Assembly: GCA_964351995.1 (NCBI GenBank)
Contig: CAYGQE010000003.1
Coordinates: 1 to 64,000, forward strand
Source: SZUA-35 sp964351995
Lineage (GTDB): Bacteria; Actinomycetota; Acidimicrobiia; Acidimicrobiales; SZUA-35
Reading direction: 5' to 3'
Length of the DNA stretch: 64,000 nt
Under the pieces are notes generated by a model, which was given only the letters and a program-made list of their open reading frames with translations, had not been told where the DNA came from and searched no databases. A program made the position numbers and the translations under genes. Shown here one piece after another: positions 1 through 8,757 of the stretch (within the stretch, counting starts at the first letter, position 1; every line of letters starts with the position of its first letter).

Positions 1-564
1 GGCCCGTTGTGCCCGAGGTGTAGATCAAGGTGGCGATGGTGTCCGAGGACAAGTCGGCAAGCCGAGCGGTGAGCAGATCACGGTCTACGGCACTGCCTCG
101 TTCGGCCAGCCCATCGAGATCGCCATTGTCGATCGTCAGGAGCTCCTTGCACGGTGCCTCGGACCCGACAAGGCCAGCCATCTCGGCGGTCTCACACACC
201 ATGACGTTCGCCGAGCTGTCCCGCAGGATCCACTCGATTTGTTCCGCCGAGGAGGTGTCGTAGATCGGGACTGTTGCCGCGCCGATGGCGTTGATGGCGA
301 GGTCGACTTCGAGCCACTCGACCCTGGTGGCCGACATCAGGGCGACTCGGTCACCGGGTTCGACGCCGAGGGAGATGAGGCCGCAAGCCAGCGACTCGAC
401 GCGCTGCCAGACCTGGGTTGCCGACCGATCAACAAAGCGTGCTCCTTGTCGAACGGAGACCATCGCCTGGTCAGGCCGGCTGTCGATGGTCGTCAGCAGA
501 GGAATCAGGAGGTGGTCCACCGATCCTGGTGTTCCGGTGCTCTCGGTCGCGCTGGCGTTCGTCA
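1..564 (-). CDS. Long-chain acyl-CoA synthetase (AMP-forming), N-terminal part
   Basis: Partial gene running off the left edge. Reading from the ATG at 564 leftwards gives 188 codons without a stop. The fragment ends in YTSGTTG, the start of the phosphate-binding P-loop of AMP-forming acyl-CoA synthetases. Upstream it has the family's typical N-terminal text, including LGVEPGDRVALMS, EWLEVDLAINAIGA and VPIYDTSS. The VPIYDTSSAEQIEWIL stretch is characteristic of the FadD15/long-chain branch. The enzyme activates fatty acids to acyl-CoA through an acyl-adenylate. The catalytic C-terminal two thirds lie outside the window, so substrate range cannot be judged. It diverges from the gene at 763. 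Confidence 0.9.
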
Positions 565-762
565 TGGGTGTTTCCTCGGCTTGGTCGGGCCAGAACTGGC
601 GGATGTCTCGACGCCGCGAAGCGTATTGAACACGGGCATGGCGACACGTCGACATGCGACAAGCGACGCCTTTGGCGGTGAAAATAGTCAGCGCTAAGTC
701 GCCATAAGTGAGGCGAGAGGTGGCCAAAGCTCTCACGAAGCTGGACCGCTCACGGTCCTGGC

Positions 763-1368
763 ATGTGGAAAATCGTGCTCTCGATCGTCTTCGGCCTCGG
801 CGTGGTACCTGTGACGTCGCTCCCCGTTGCTCCGTCGGTCCTGCCGGCAGAACAACTCGAACCAGCACTTGTGATGGTCGACATGCCGGAGGACCTCCAA
901 GAGATGGCCGAATGGGCCGTCGATCTGTTCGATCAAGCCGATCTCGATCTCCCGAGGCTCCGATTCGTCCATCACCTCGGGGCCACCGAGCCATGCCGGG
1001 GTCGGCCTGGGCTTCATCGAGTGGTCGATGATGTGAGCGTGATCGAGATCTGTGCCACCGAAGCGGACAAGCCAACCCGTGTGATGGTGTTGCACGAAAC
1101 GGCTCATGCCTGGGCAGCCCATGACCTTGCCCCAGAACGAAAGAGTGACTTCCAGCAAGTTCGAGGATGGACCCACTGGCGCGACTACGAGGCGGCACCG
1201 TGGCACGAGAACGGCACCGAGCAGGCAGCAGAGATCATGGTGTGGGGACTGATTGACGAGCCGTTGAAGATGGCCCGGATCTACCAAACGAGCTGTGACG
1301 AGCTCGAAGCCGGCTATTTGGCGCTCACCGGAACAGCACCGCTGAACGGGTTCCGGGACCTTTGTTGA
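763..1368 (+). CDS. Small secreted protein with HExxH motif (putative metallopeptidase)
   Basis: 201 aa. The N-terminus (WKIVLSIVFGLGVVPVTSLP) looks like a signal peptide or membrane anchor. Residues 111-115 are HETAH, a zinc-peptidase HExxH motif. Glutamates about 40 residues later (HENGTEQAAEIMVWG, 148-162) could supply a third ligand, as in gluzincin-like folds. Three or four cysteines (about 78, 97, C-terminal) could form disulfides outside the cell. The protein is much shorter than classical secreted metallopeptidases, so it may be a minimal or non-catalytic member. I do not recognise a named family. It stands alone, about 200 bp from the divergent synthetase and 96 bp before the regulator at 1465. 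Confidence 0.65.
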   Translation: MWKIVLSIVFGLGVVPVTSLPVAPSVLPAEQLEPALVMVDMPEDLQEMAEWAVDLFDQADLDLPRLRFVHHLGATEPCRGRPGLHRVVDDVSVIEICATEADKPTRVMVLHETAHAWAAHDLAPERKSDFQQVRGWTHWRDYEAAPWHENGTEQAAEIMVWGLIDEPLKMARIYQTSCDELEAGYLALTGTAPLNGFRDLC

Positions 1369-1464
1369 CGACTACCAGCGTCTCATTGCGCTCATCTGTC
1401 TCGCGCATCATGAGCCATGCTGTTCGTTAAGTCATCCGAAAGGCCATCGTGATCTACTCATGGC

Positions 1465-4400
1465 ATGACGAGGGCGAGCGAGGAGAGCGAGTTGCCAGGG
1501 GCCGAGTTCGAGGATTCGACGACGGTGCGGTTTGGTGTTCTCGGCCCGCTGGAGGCAACGGTCGGCGACACCGAGGTTCGGCTCGGCGCGCCCAAGCTGA
1601 GGGCCGTGCTCGGGGTGTTGGTGGCCAATCGTCGGAGTGTGGTGTCGACTGATCAGCTGATCGATGCCCTCTGGGGTGCCGAGGTCGCGCCGAATCGGCA
1701 GAACGCTCTGTGGGTACACGTCTCCAACCTGCGTAAGACGCTCAAGCCCGAGGTCGAACCCGCAGCTCCGATGCCCGAGATATTGAAGACGGTGGCGCCG
1801 GGCTACACCCTCAACTCAGAAGCCATCGAGGTGGATGCCGACGTCTTCGAGCGGCTTCTGGTCGAAGGTCGAGCCCTTGTCGATAGCGACCCCGCTGCGG
1901 CCTCGATCGTTCTTGCCGAGGCGCTGGCGCTCTGGCGTGGACCGGCGTACGCCGACTTCACCTACGAACCGTGGGCCCAGGCCGACATCTCCCGGTTGGA
2001 AGAGCTCCGACTTGAAGCGGTGGAAACTCGCATCGACGCCGATCTCCGCCGCGGTGCGGCTCGTCACATCATCGGCGAGCTCGAAGGATTGGTTCGCCTG
2101 CACCCCACGCGCGAACGGCTGGCGGGGTCGCTCATGCTTGCCCTTCATCGAGCGGGTCGAGCTCCCGAAGCGCTCCGGGTCTATCAGGGCCTGCGAGGGC
2201 GGCTGGCCGAGGACAGCGGGATCGAGCCGTCGGCGGTGCTTCAGCGCCTCGAGCACCAGATTGTCGTTGCTGACCCCACGCTCGATGACGCTCGAGAGGG
2301 CGGCGACACGGGGCTGTCGGTACGGGGTTACGAAATCCGTCACCGGATCGCCAAAACCGCAACCGGTGCCCTCTACCAGGCGTTTCAGCCAGCCATCGGT
2401 CGCGAGGTGGTCATCAAGGTCAACGGAGCTGAGCTCGCTGACGATCCGGTGTTCGTCCGCGACTTCGATCGGCTCGCACAGGCCATCGCTCGTTTGGAAC
2501 ACCCTCACGTTGTTCCGCTCTATGACTACTGGCGCGAACCAGGAGCCGCCTACCTCGTGCTGCGCCAAGTGACGGGGCACACGCTCGCCGCACGGATCGA
2601 ATCGGGACCGCTTCCTTCGTCAGAGCTCGCTCGTTTGGTGGATCACGTCGGTGCGGCTCTGGCGGCAACGCACCGTTCCGGGTTGGCTCACGGTGACATC
2701 AACACAGACAACATCCTCATCGACGATGCAGGCCATGCCTACTTGACCGGGTTCGATATGGCAACAGCGAAGCTGGATGGTGCAGCGAAGCTGGATGAGG
2801 CACCGGGCGGCGTTGTTGCGGTGACAACCTCAACTCATCGAGCCGACGTCGCCGCCTTCGCCGATGTGGTTGCGCAGGCGGCAACCGGCCGATCCGGTGA
2901 CATCACCGATCTACTCGTCGGGCTCGACGGTCGACTTGCAGAACTCCTGTCTTCTGCACACGATGTCACCGACGCCACGCCGCTTGCGCTCGATGCGGCG
3001 GCACTGCGTTCGTCAGTGATGGAAGTGCTCTCGGGAGAACGAGCTGGCCCGCCGACCGTCGTCGATGAGAATCCCTACAAGGGATTGCGAAGCTTCTCGA
3101 CCGCTGATGCACCGGACTTCTTCGGTCGTGAACGTTTCGTGGAGCGGCTGGTGGCTCGACTCGGCCGAGGCGGGCCGATGGGCCGCTTCGTGGCGGTGGT
3201 CGGACCCAGCGGAAGCGGAAAGTCCAGTGTGGTGAAAGCCGGTTTGATCCCCGCATTGCGTGGGAATGCGGCGCCGGGATCGAGCGATTGGTTCGCCATC
3301 GAGATGGTGCCAGGAAGAAGTCCGTTCGACCAGCTGGAATCGGCGCTGCTCGGTGTCGCCGTGCGCCCGCCATCGTCATTGTTCGAGCAGATGCAGGGCA
3401 ATCGTGCCATCCAGCGTGCGGTCGATCGTGTGCTGCCCTCGCCGGACAGCACGCTGGTGATCGTGGTGGATCAGTTCGAAGAGCTCTTCACCCAGACCGC
3501 CCCGGACGAGGCCGTCCGCTTTCTGGACGCCCTCGTTGATGCCACCACGGACGAACACGGTCGGATTCGTTTTGTGGTCACCTTGCGCGCCGACTTCTAC
3601 GATCGGCCGTTACGGCACAGAGGCGTCGGCGAACTTCTTCGCAACGGCACCGAACTCCTCACCCCGATGTCGCCAGAAGATGTCGAGCGGGCGATCTCGG
3701 GGCCGGCGGAGCGCGTCGGCGCTGTGTGCGACCCGGCCCTGACCAGCGAACTCATCACGGCTGTGGTCGATCGCCCGGCAGCCCTCCCACTGCTGCAGTA
3801 CACGCTCGCCGAGCTGTTCGAGCGACGCTCCGGCAATCGGCTCGAGATCAACGCCTATCGCAAGATGGGTGGCGTCTCCGGCGCTCTGGTCCAGCGAGCC
3901 GAGGCGATCTTCCAAAGTCTTCACCCCGATGAACAGCGGGCCGCTCGCGAGGTCTTCTTGCGTTTGGTGACTGTCGGCGACGGTGTGGGCGACACCCGCC
4001 GGCGCGTCCTGATGTCTGACTTGCTATCACTCGGCGAAGGTCGTCATGTTGCTCGCATCACCGAGCAGTTCGGCCGCCATCGACTGCTGGGGTTCGATCG
4101 TGATCCGGTGAGCCGCGGCGCAACGGTGGAGATCGCCCACGAAGCAATGATCACCGCCTGGGAGCGTCTCGGAGGCTGGATCGAGGAGTCCCGACTCGAT
4201 GTCCATGCCGAGCGCCGCCTTGCCGAGGCGGCAACGGAGTGGATCAACCACGCATCCGATCCCGCGTTCCTCATGGTGGGGAATCGACTGGCTCGATTCG
4301 ACGGATGGCTGACCGAACCCCCAGTCGGTTTGACCGCCGAACAGCGCGACTTCCTGCAGCTGAGTGGCGTGGCGGAAGCCGAACGCCGTGCAGCACGAGA

Positions 4401-6831
4401 TGCTGAGCGTGAGCGATCGGCAGCCCTGCGGCGGCGTTCGAAAGTGCTGGTGGCGATGGCGGCGATCATGGCGCTGGTGGTGGCGCTCGGGTCGGTGGCG
4501 TTCATCCAACAACGCCGTGCCTCTGATCTCGCATCGGAGATCGAACTCATGACCCAAGCCAGGGCTATTGCGGCCACCTCGAGGGCTGTTGGATCATCAG
4601 ATCCCGAGCTCGCCGTCATGCTGGCCATCGAGGCGGCGCGGGTCACCTCAGATCAAGGCGAGGTCACGCCGGAAGCAATGGATGCACTGCACGCAGCCAT
4701 CTATGCCAGCCGTGTTGCCTATCCGGCCGACACGGGGCCCGCAGTATTTCGATCGGCCGCCGGTGGCGGCGTCTTCTTGATGCCACCCAATGAACTCATC
4801 GCACTGGCGCAGGGCGCGGTCAGCCGTGGGCTGACTGCGGAGGAGTGCCAGGCGGCTGCGCTGCGGGACTGCTCTGATCCGCGAGATTCCATGCCATCGG
4901 GGCTCGTCATCGCCGGTGGGGCTGACGCGTATGCCGGTGGGATCATCGATCGCCCGCTCGCCGGATCACGGGTCAAGATCACGCAGCCGAACACGTTGGA
5001 CATCGATGGGCTGCAGGCCGAGTTCGGTGCGTTCACCGATCGCACCGGCATCATCGTCGATGTCGAGGGAGCCAGGACCGACCAGGGCGCTCAGCAGGTG
5101 GACGTCCTGCGGGGAGATGAAGACATCACCATTGGTCCGCAGCCCGGCTACCTCCAGAACATTGCCGGAGTGCAGCGGGGGATTCCCGCCATGGATGTCT
5201 CGGCGTACCTCGATCGAGACGTGTTGGAGCAGACCTACGGTTCCTATCTGACGAGTCTGGTGTCGATCGGTGCCGACGGCTCGTGGCCATCGTCTGCTGG
5301 GCCCGTGTATGGAGTGTGGACAAGCCTCATGCCAAAGTCGCTGCTGTGGTACGCGACGGAACTGACCGACACCCTCGAGGGCGGGGTCCCCGACACATGG
5401 GACGACATGATCTCGGCAAGCGACGAGTTCGTCGACAATGGCATCAGCCCTTGGTGCTTGACGATCGACGATTCCCTGGCTCCGGGTTGGCCGGCGACTG
5501 ATCTGCTCGAATCTGTCGTCCTGCGCTCGGCGGGTCCGGAGGTGTACGACGCGTGGGTCAACCACGACATTGCTTTCGATCACCCTGATGTGGTGGCCGC
5601 TGCGAATCAGGCTGGCGAGATTCTCTTCGCCGACGGCTATCTGGCTGGCGGATCTGCCGTTGCCGCTCGGACCTCGTGGTTCGAGGGGCCCTTTTCCCTG
5701 ACGGCCAGCCCGCCGCAGTGCGCTTTCACTTCGCTCCCGGCGTTCCTGCCCGTGGTCGTCGGGCCCGAGAGCATGCAGAACGTCGCCGTGACCGATTTTC
5801 CTACGATCGATCCGGACTTTGCCGAGTGGCGGATCGGGGGCGGAGAATTCGCGATCGCCATCACCGACCGGCCCGAGGTGCGGGCGGTGATGGAATTCAT
5901 CGTGTCCCCTGAATTCGGCTCGGCCCGAGCGAGCGCAGGGATCGGATTCGTACCGCCCAGCATCGGTTTCGATCTCGACAAGATCTCGAACCCGACCGAC
6001 CAGCTCGTTGCGAACATGATTCGGCGATCACTCGAGGCTGGCGCCTTCCGCTTCGATGCCTCGGATCTCATGCCGGCCCAAGTCGGCCAAGGTTCGTTCT
6101 GGTTCGGCATGGTCGACTGGTTCGACGGTGGGCCGCAGTCCACCGAACGAGTCCTCGCCGAGATCGACAGGAGCTGGCCAGGTAGCAACGACGCAGCACT
6201 CGATGGGTTACCCGTCGGTGAGATCATCGAGCCGGGCAGCTACGAACTCGATTCCCTCGGTGTGCCCGTCACCATGAACATCGAGGGCGAGTGGCGCATT
6301 CAGTACAACCAGGCGGGGCACACGGCTCTGTCGCATCCAAATCCTGACAGCAATCGGCCCGGCGACCGGGACCTCGTGCTGCTTCGGCCGACGTTGCTCG
6401 CAGATCCGACTCGGCCTCAGGCCCAGATCGGAGAGCAGGTTCCGTGGCCGCTCGATGACATCGACGGTTGGCTCGAGAACGTCATCGACGGCGTCGTCAC
6501 CGAGACACCACCGACGCAGGTGATGGTTGGCGATCGGACGGCGACGTACTTCGAAGTGGAGGTTTCCGACCAGGCAATCTGTGGGGCCTTCGGTTTCTGC
6601 GTCGGCTTCATCATCAACCAGATCTTCCCCGACCCCGTTGGGTTGAGCGGGTGGTCCTTCGAACCGGGCTTCCGCCACCGAGTGTGGTGGATTGACGGCG
6701 GAGATGAGCCACCGCTGGTGCTCTTGGCAAACACTCGGAGCGATCAGACCGACTTCGAGATCGAGGCTGATCAACTGATCGACGGTCTGGTGATCGGCGA
6801 GGTTGGTCCTCACCCGAGTGCAACCGAGTGA
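1465..6831 (+). CDS. Giant sensor-regulator: SARP DNA-binding/BTAD - pseudokinase - nSTAND ATPase - TM - ABC solute-binding domain
   Basis: 1788 aa. Order of parts: OmpR/SARP-type winged helix (about 22-117, VRFGVLGPLEATVGD); BTAD tetratricopeptide-like region (about 120-275); kinase-like domain (about 285-480); nSTAND NTPase opening with NPYKGLRSF at about 535, Walker A GPSGSGKSS at about 580 and Walker B TLVIVVDQFEEL at about 663; one transmembrane helix (about 990-1013, VAMAAIMALVVALGSVAF); a family-1-type ABC sugar-binding-protein fold (about 1170-1570); and a C-terminal domain of about 210 residues that I do not recognise. The kinase part keeps the Lys (VVIKV) and HGDINTDN loop but has GFD instead of DFG and no glycine loop, so it is probably a pseudokinase. 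In this regulator class the region after nSTAND is normally WD40 repeats. Here it is replaced by a solute-binding module that the helix would place outside the cell. I infer a ligand-controlled transcription regulator or scaffold. The ligand is unknown. Confidence 0.85.
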   Translation: MTRASEESELPGAEFEDSTTVRFGVLGPLEATVGDTEVRLGAPKLRAVLGVLVANRRSVVSTDQLIDALWGAEVAPNRQNALWVHVSNLRKTLKPEVEPAAPMPEILKTVAPGYTLNSEAIEVDADVFERLLVEGRALVDSDPAAASIVLAEALALWRGPAYADFTYEPWAQADISRLEELRLEAVETRIDADLRRGAARHIIGELEGLVRLHPTRERLAGSLMLALHRAGRAPEALRVYQGLRGRLAEDSGIEPSAVLQRLEHQIVVADPTLDDAREGGDTGLSVRGYEIRHRIAKTATGALYQAFQPAIGREVVIKVNGAELADDPVFVRDFDRLAQAIARLEHPHVVPLYDYWREPGAAYLVLRQVTGHTLAARIESGPLPSSELARLVDHVGAALAATHRSGLAHGDINTDNILIDDAGHAYLTGFDMATAKLDGAAKLDEAPGGVVAVTTSTHRADVAAFADVVAQAATGRSGDITDLLVGLDGRLAELLSSAHDVTDATPLALDAAALRSSVMEVLSGERAGPPTVVDENPYKGLRSFSTADAPDFFGRERFVERLVARLGRGGPMGRFVAVVGPSGSGKSSVVKAGLIPALRGNAAPGSSDWFAIEMVPGRSPFDQLESALLGVAVRPPSSLFEQMQGNRAIQRAVDRVLPSPDSTLVIVVDQFEELFTQTAPDEAVRFLDALVDATTDEHGRIRFVVTLRADFYDRPLRHRGVGELLRNGTELLTPMSPEDVERAISGPAERVGAVCDPALTSELITAVVDRPAALPLLQYTLAELFERRSGNRLEINAYRKMGGVSGALVQRAEAIFQSLHPDEQRAAREVFLRLVTVGDGVGDTRRRVLMSDLLSLGEGRHVARITEQFGRHRLLGFDRDPVSRGATVEIAHEAMITAWERLGGWIEESRLDVHAERRLAEAATEWINHASDPAFLMVGNRLARFDGWLTEPPVGLTAEQRDFLQLSGVAEAERRAARDAERERSAALRRRSKVLVAMAAIMALVVALGSVAFIQQRRASDLASEIELMTQARAIAATSRAVGSSDPELAVMLAIEAARVTSDQGEVTPEAMDALHAAIYASRVAYPADTGPAVFRSAAGGGVFLMPPNELIALAQGAVSRGLTAEECQAAALRDCSDPRDSMPSGLVIAGGADAYAGGIIDRPLAGSRVKITQPNTLDIDGLQAEFGAFTDRTGIIVDVEGARTDQGAQQVDVLRGDEDITIGPQPGYLQNIAGVQRGIPAMDVSAYLDRDVLEQTYGSYLTSLVSIGADGSWPSSAGPVYGVWTSLMPKSLLWYATELTDTLEGGVPDTWDDMISASDEFVDNGISPWCLTIDDSLAPGWPATDLLESVVLRSAGPEVYDAWVNHDIAFDHPDVVAAANQAGEILFADGYLAGGSAVAARTSWFEGPFSLTASPPQCAFTSLPAFLPVVVGPESMQNVAVTDFPTIDPDFAEWRIGGGEFAIAITDRPEVRAVMEFIVSPEFGSARASAGIGFVPPSIGFDLDKISNPTDQLVANMIRRSLEAGAFRFDASDLMPAQVGQGSFWFGMVDWFDGGPQSTERVLAEIDRSWPGSNDAALDGLPVGEIIEPGSYELDSLGVPVTMNIEGEWRIQYNQAGHTALSHPNPDSNRPGDRDLVLLRPTLLADPTRPQAQIGEQVPWPLDDIDGWLENVIDGVVTETPPTQVMVGDRTATYFEVEVSDQAICGAFGFCVGFIINQIFPDPVGLSGWSFEPGFRHRVWWIDGGDEPPLVLLANTRSDQTDFEIEADQLIDGLVIGEVGPHPSATE

Positions 6832-6946
6832 GGCCAACGTCGGCGGGTTCCGCAACGAGAAGTGCTGTGCCGCGATGTCGATGGAAGGGGCGCGGTTGAA
6901 GACTTTCTTCGACCGTGAGTTACGGTCCGCTCGGGGGGGCGGCTGC

Positions 6947-8754
6947 ATGAACTTCAAGGTTCTGGGAAGCTTGGAGGCCCGGCGCGACGGCAACGTGGTC
7001 GAGCTTGGACCGAATCGTCAACGGGCGCTCTTGGCCGTGCTGCTGACAGCGCCGAACACGATCGTGCCGACCGATCAGATCATCCAGGCGCTGTGGGGTG
7101 ATGAGGCCGTCGGCAGGCGGAACGCCTTGTGGGTGGCAGTCTCGGGTCTGCGGAAGAGCCTCGAGCCTGAGCGGCCACCGCGCACCGAAGGGACGATCGT
7201 GCTGACTCGCGGCTCGGGGTATCTGCTCAGCATCGACCAAGATGCCACTGATGCCATGCACTTCGATCGGTTGGTCACCGAAGGTCGCGCCGCAGTCGAC
7301 ACCGACCCAACCTTTGCATCAGCGACGCTGAGCGAGGCGCTTGGGTTGTGGCGGGGTCGGGCCTTCGAGGACTTCATGTTCGATTCGTTCGCCCGGGACG
7401 AGATCACCCGCCTCGACGAACTTCGGCTCGAGGCGACCGAAGCGCGCCTCGACGCCGATCTGAACCGAGGGCTGTCCAGAGAGTTGGTGTCGGAGTTACA
7501 CGCCCTCGTTCGACAGCACCCGCTGCGAGAACGTTTCACCGGGCAGCTCATGGTCGCTCTGCAGCGTTCCGGCAGACAAGCAGAAGCTTTGCGCTGCTAT
7601 CAGTCGCTGCGCTTCCAGCTCGCTGATGAGCTCGGCATCGAACCTTCTGGCGAGATCCGACGAATCGAAGAGCGAGTGCTCAGCGGTGAAGACGAAGTGC
7701 TTCCGGCCCACGCCGCCACGATCAGAGCAACCGGTGCGGAATCCGACCTCGCCATACGGGGCTACGAACTGAGCGACGAACTTGGCCGAGGGGCGATGGG
7801 AGTGGTTCGCCGCGGCTATCAACCGACCGCTGGTCGGTCGGTGGCCATAAGAATCGTCCGCCCTGACCTCGCGAACGATCCAACGTTCATTCGCCGCTTC
7901 GAGGCTGAGGCGCAACTCATTCCGCGTCTCGAGCACCCGCACATCGTGCCCCTCTACGACTTCTGGCGGGAGCCAGACGGTGCGTACTTCGTGATGCGAC
8001 TGATGACGGGTGGGAGCCTTGCTGATCGGTTGCGGGGCGAACAGCTGAGCAGCGAAGAGGTGGCTCTGATCGCCGAGCAGCTGGGGTCTGCGCTCGAGGC
8101 AGCACACCGGGCCGACGTGCTGCATCTTGATCTGCGCCCAGGCAACGTTCTGTTCGATGATCTCGGTAACGCATACATCTCTGGTTTCGGTGTCGCCGTA
8201 TTGAATGCGATCCCCCAGCCCGAAGGGGCCACCGATTTGTCGGCACGGTTGTCGACCCGACCATCGCCGGAACAACTCGCAGGTTTGCCCGGCTCGGTGG
8301 CGACTGACGTCTACGCCCTCGCCGTCGTCCTGGCAGAGGCGCTTATCGGGGGAGAGAATCGGCCTGACGAGCTCCGCCGTGGGTTGGGGGCGAGGGTCCG
8401 CTCGGTCTTCGACCAAGCAACCGACCCCGATCCAGATCGCAGACACCGAGCAGTTGGCGACTTCGTCGCTGACTTCGTGAGGGCGTTACGCGATGTCGAC
8501 CTCGCCCCGCAGGTCGAGGCAATTGCGATGACCAATCCGTACAAGGGTCTCCGGGCGTTCGATGGCATCGATGCTGCCGACTTCTTCGGTCGCAAGGCGC
8601 TTGTGGATCGCCTGATCGAACGTCTCGGAAAGCCCGGGCACACGAGTCGTTTCGTCGCCCTTGTGGGCCCCAGCGGAAGCGGAAAGTCCAGTGCTGTCAA
8701 GGCGGGTGTCGTCCCGACCATCCGGGACACCACGGTGCAGGAACGCCATCGACG
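6947..8754 (+). CDS. Second SARP/BTAD - kinase-like - nSTAND regulator, N-terminal half (frame broken at about 8753)
   Basis: Paralogue of the gene at 1465, lying directly behind it. I take the ATG at 6947 because it begins MNFKVLGSLEARRDG, the exact start of the winged-helix domain. A G-rich stretch lies just upstream. Domains: winged helix (1-95), BTAD (100-245), kinase-like (about 268-480, with intact glycine loop LGRGAMGVV), nSTAND start NPYKGLRAF at about 528 and Walker A GPSGSGKSS at about 575. The kinase part has Arg for the ATP-binding Lys (SVAIRIV) and SGFG for DFG, so catalysis is doubtful although HLDLRPGN keeps the catalytic Asp and Asn. Alignment with the first copy leaves the frame between 8750 and 8755. 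In the original frame, translation would run on to 9307 as unrelated residues. The rest of the protein continues at 8758 in the -1 frame. Confidence 0.8.
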
Positions 8755-8757
8755 TAC
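8750..8757 (+). other. Frameshift site inside the second giant regulator
   Basis: Aligning this gene with its neighbour matches GVVPTIRDTTVQERH to GLIPALRGNAAPGSS in one frame, and then TYVVTITPAPHPFERLE to DWFAIEMVPGRSPFDQLE in the -1 frame. The simplest explanation is loss of one base, or a base-call error, within 8750-8755. There is no X-XXY-YYZ slippery heptamer here, so programmed frameshifting is unlikely. Confidence 0.75.
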
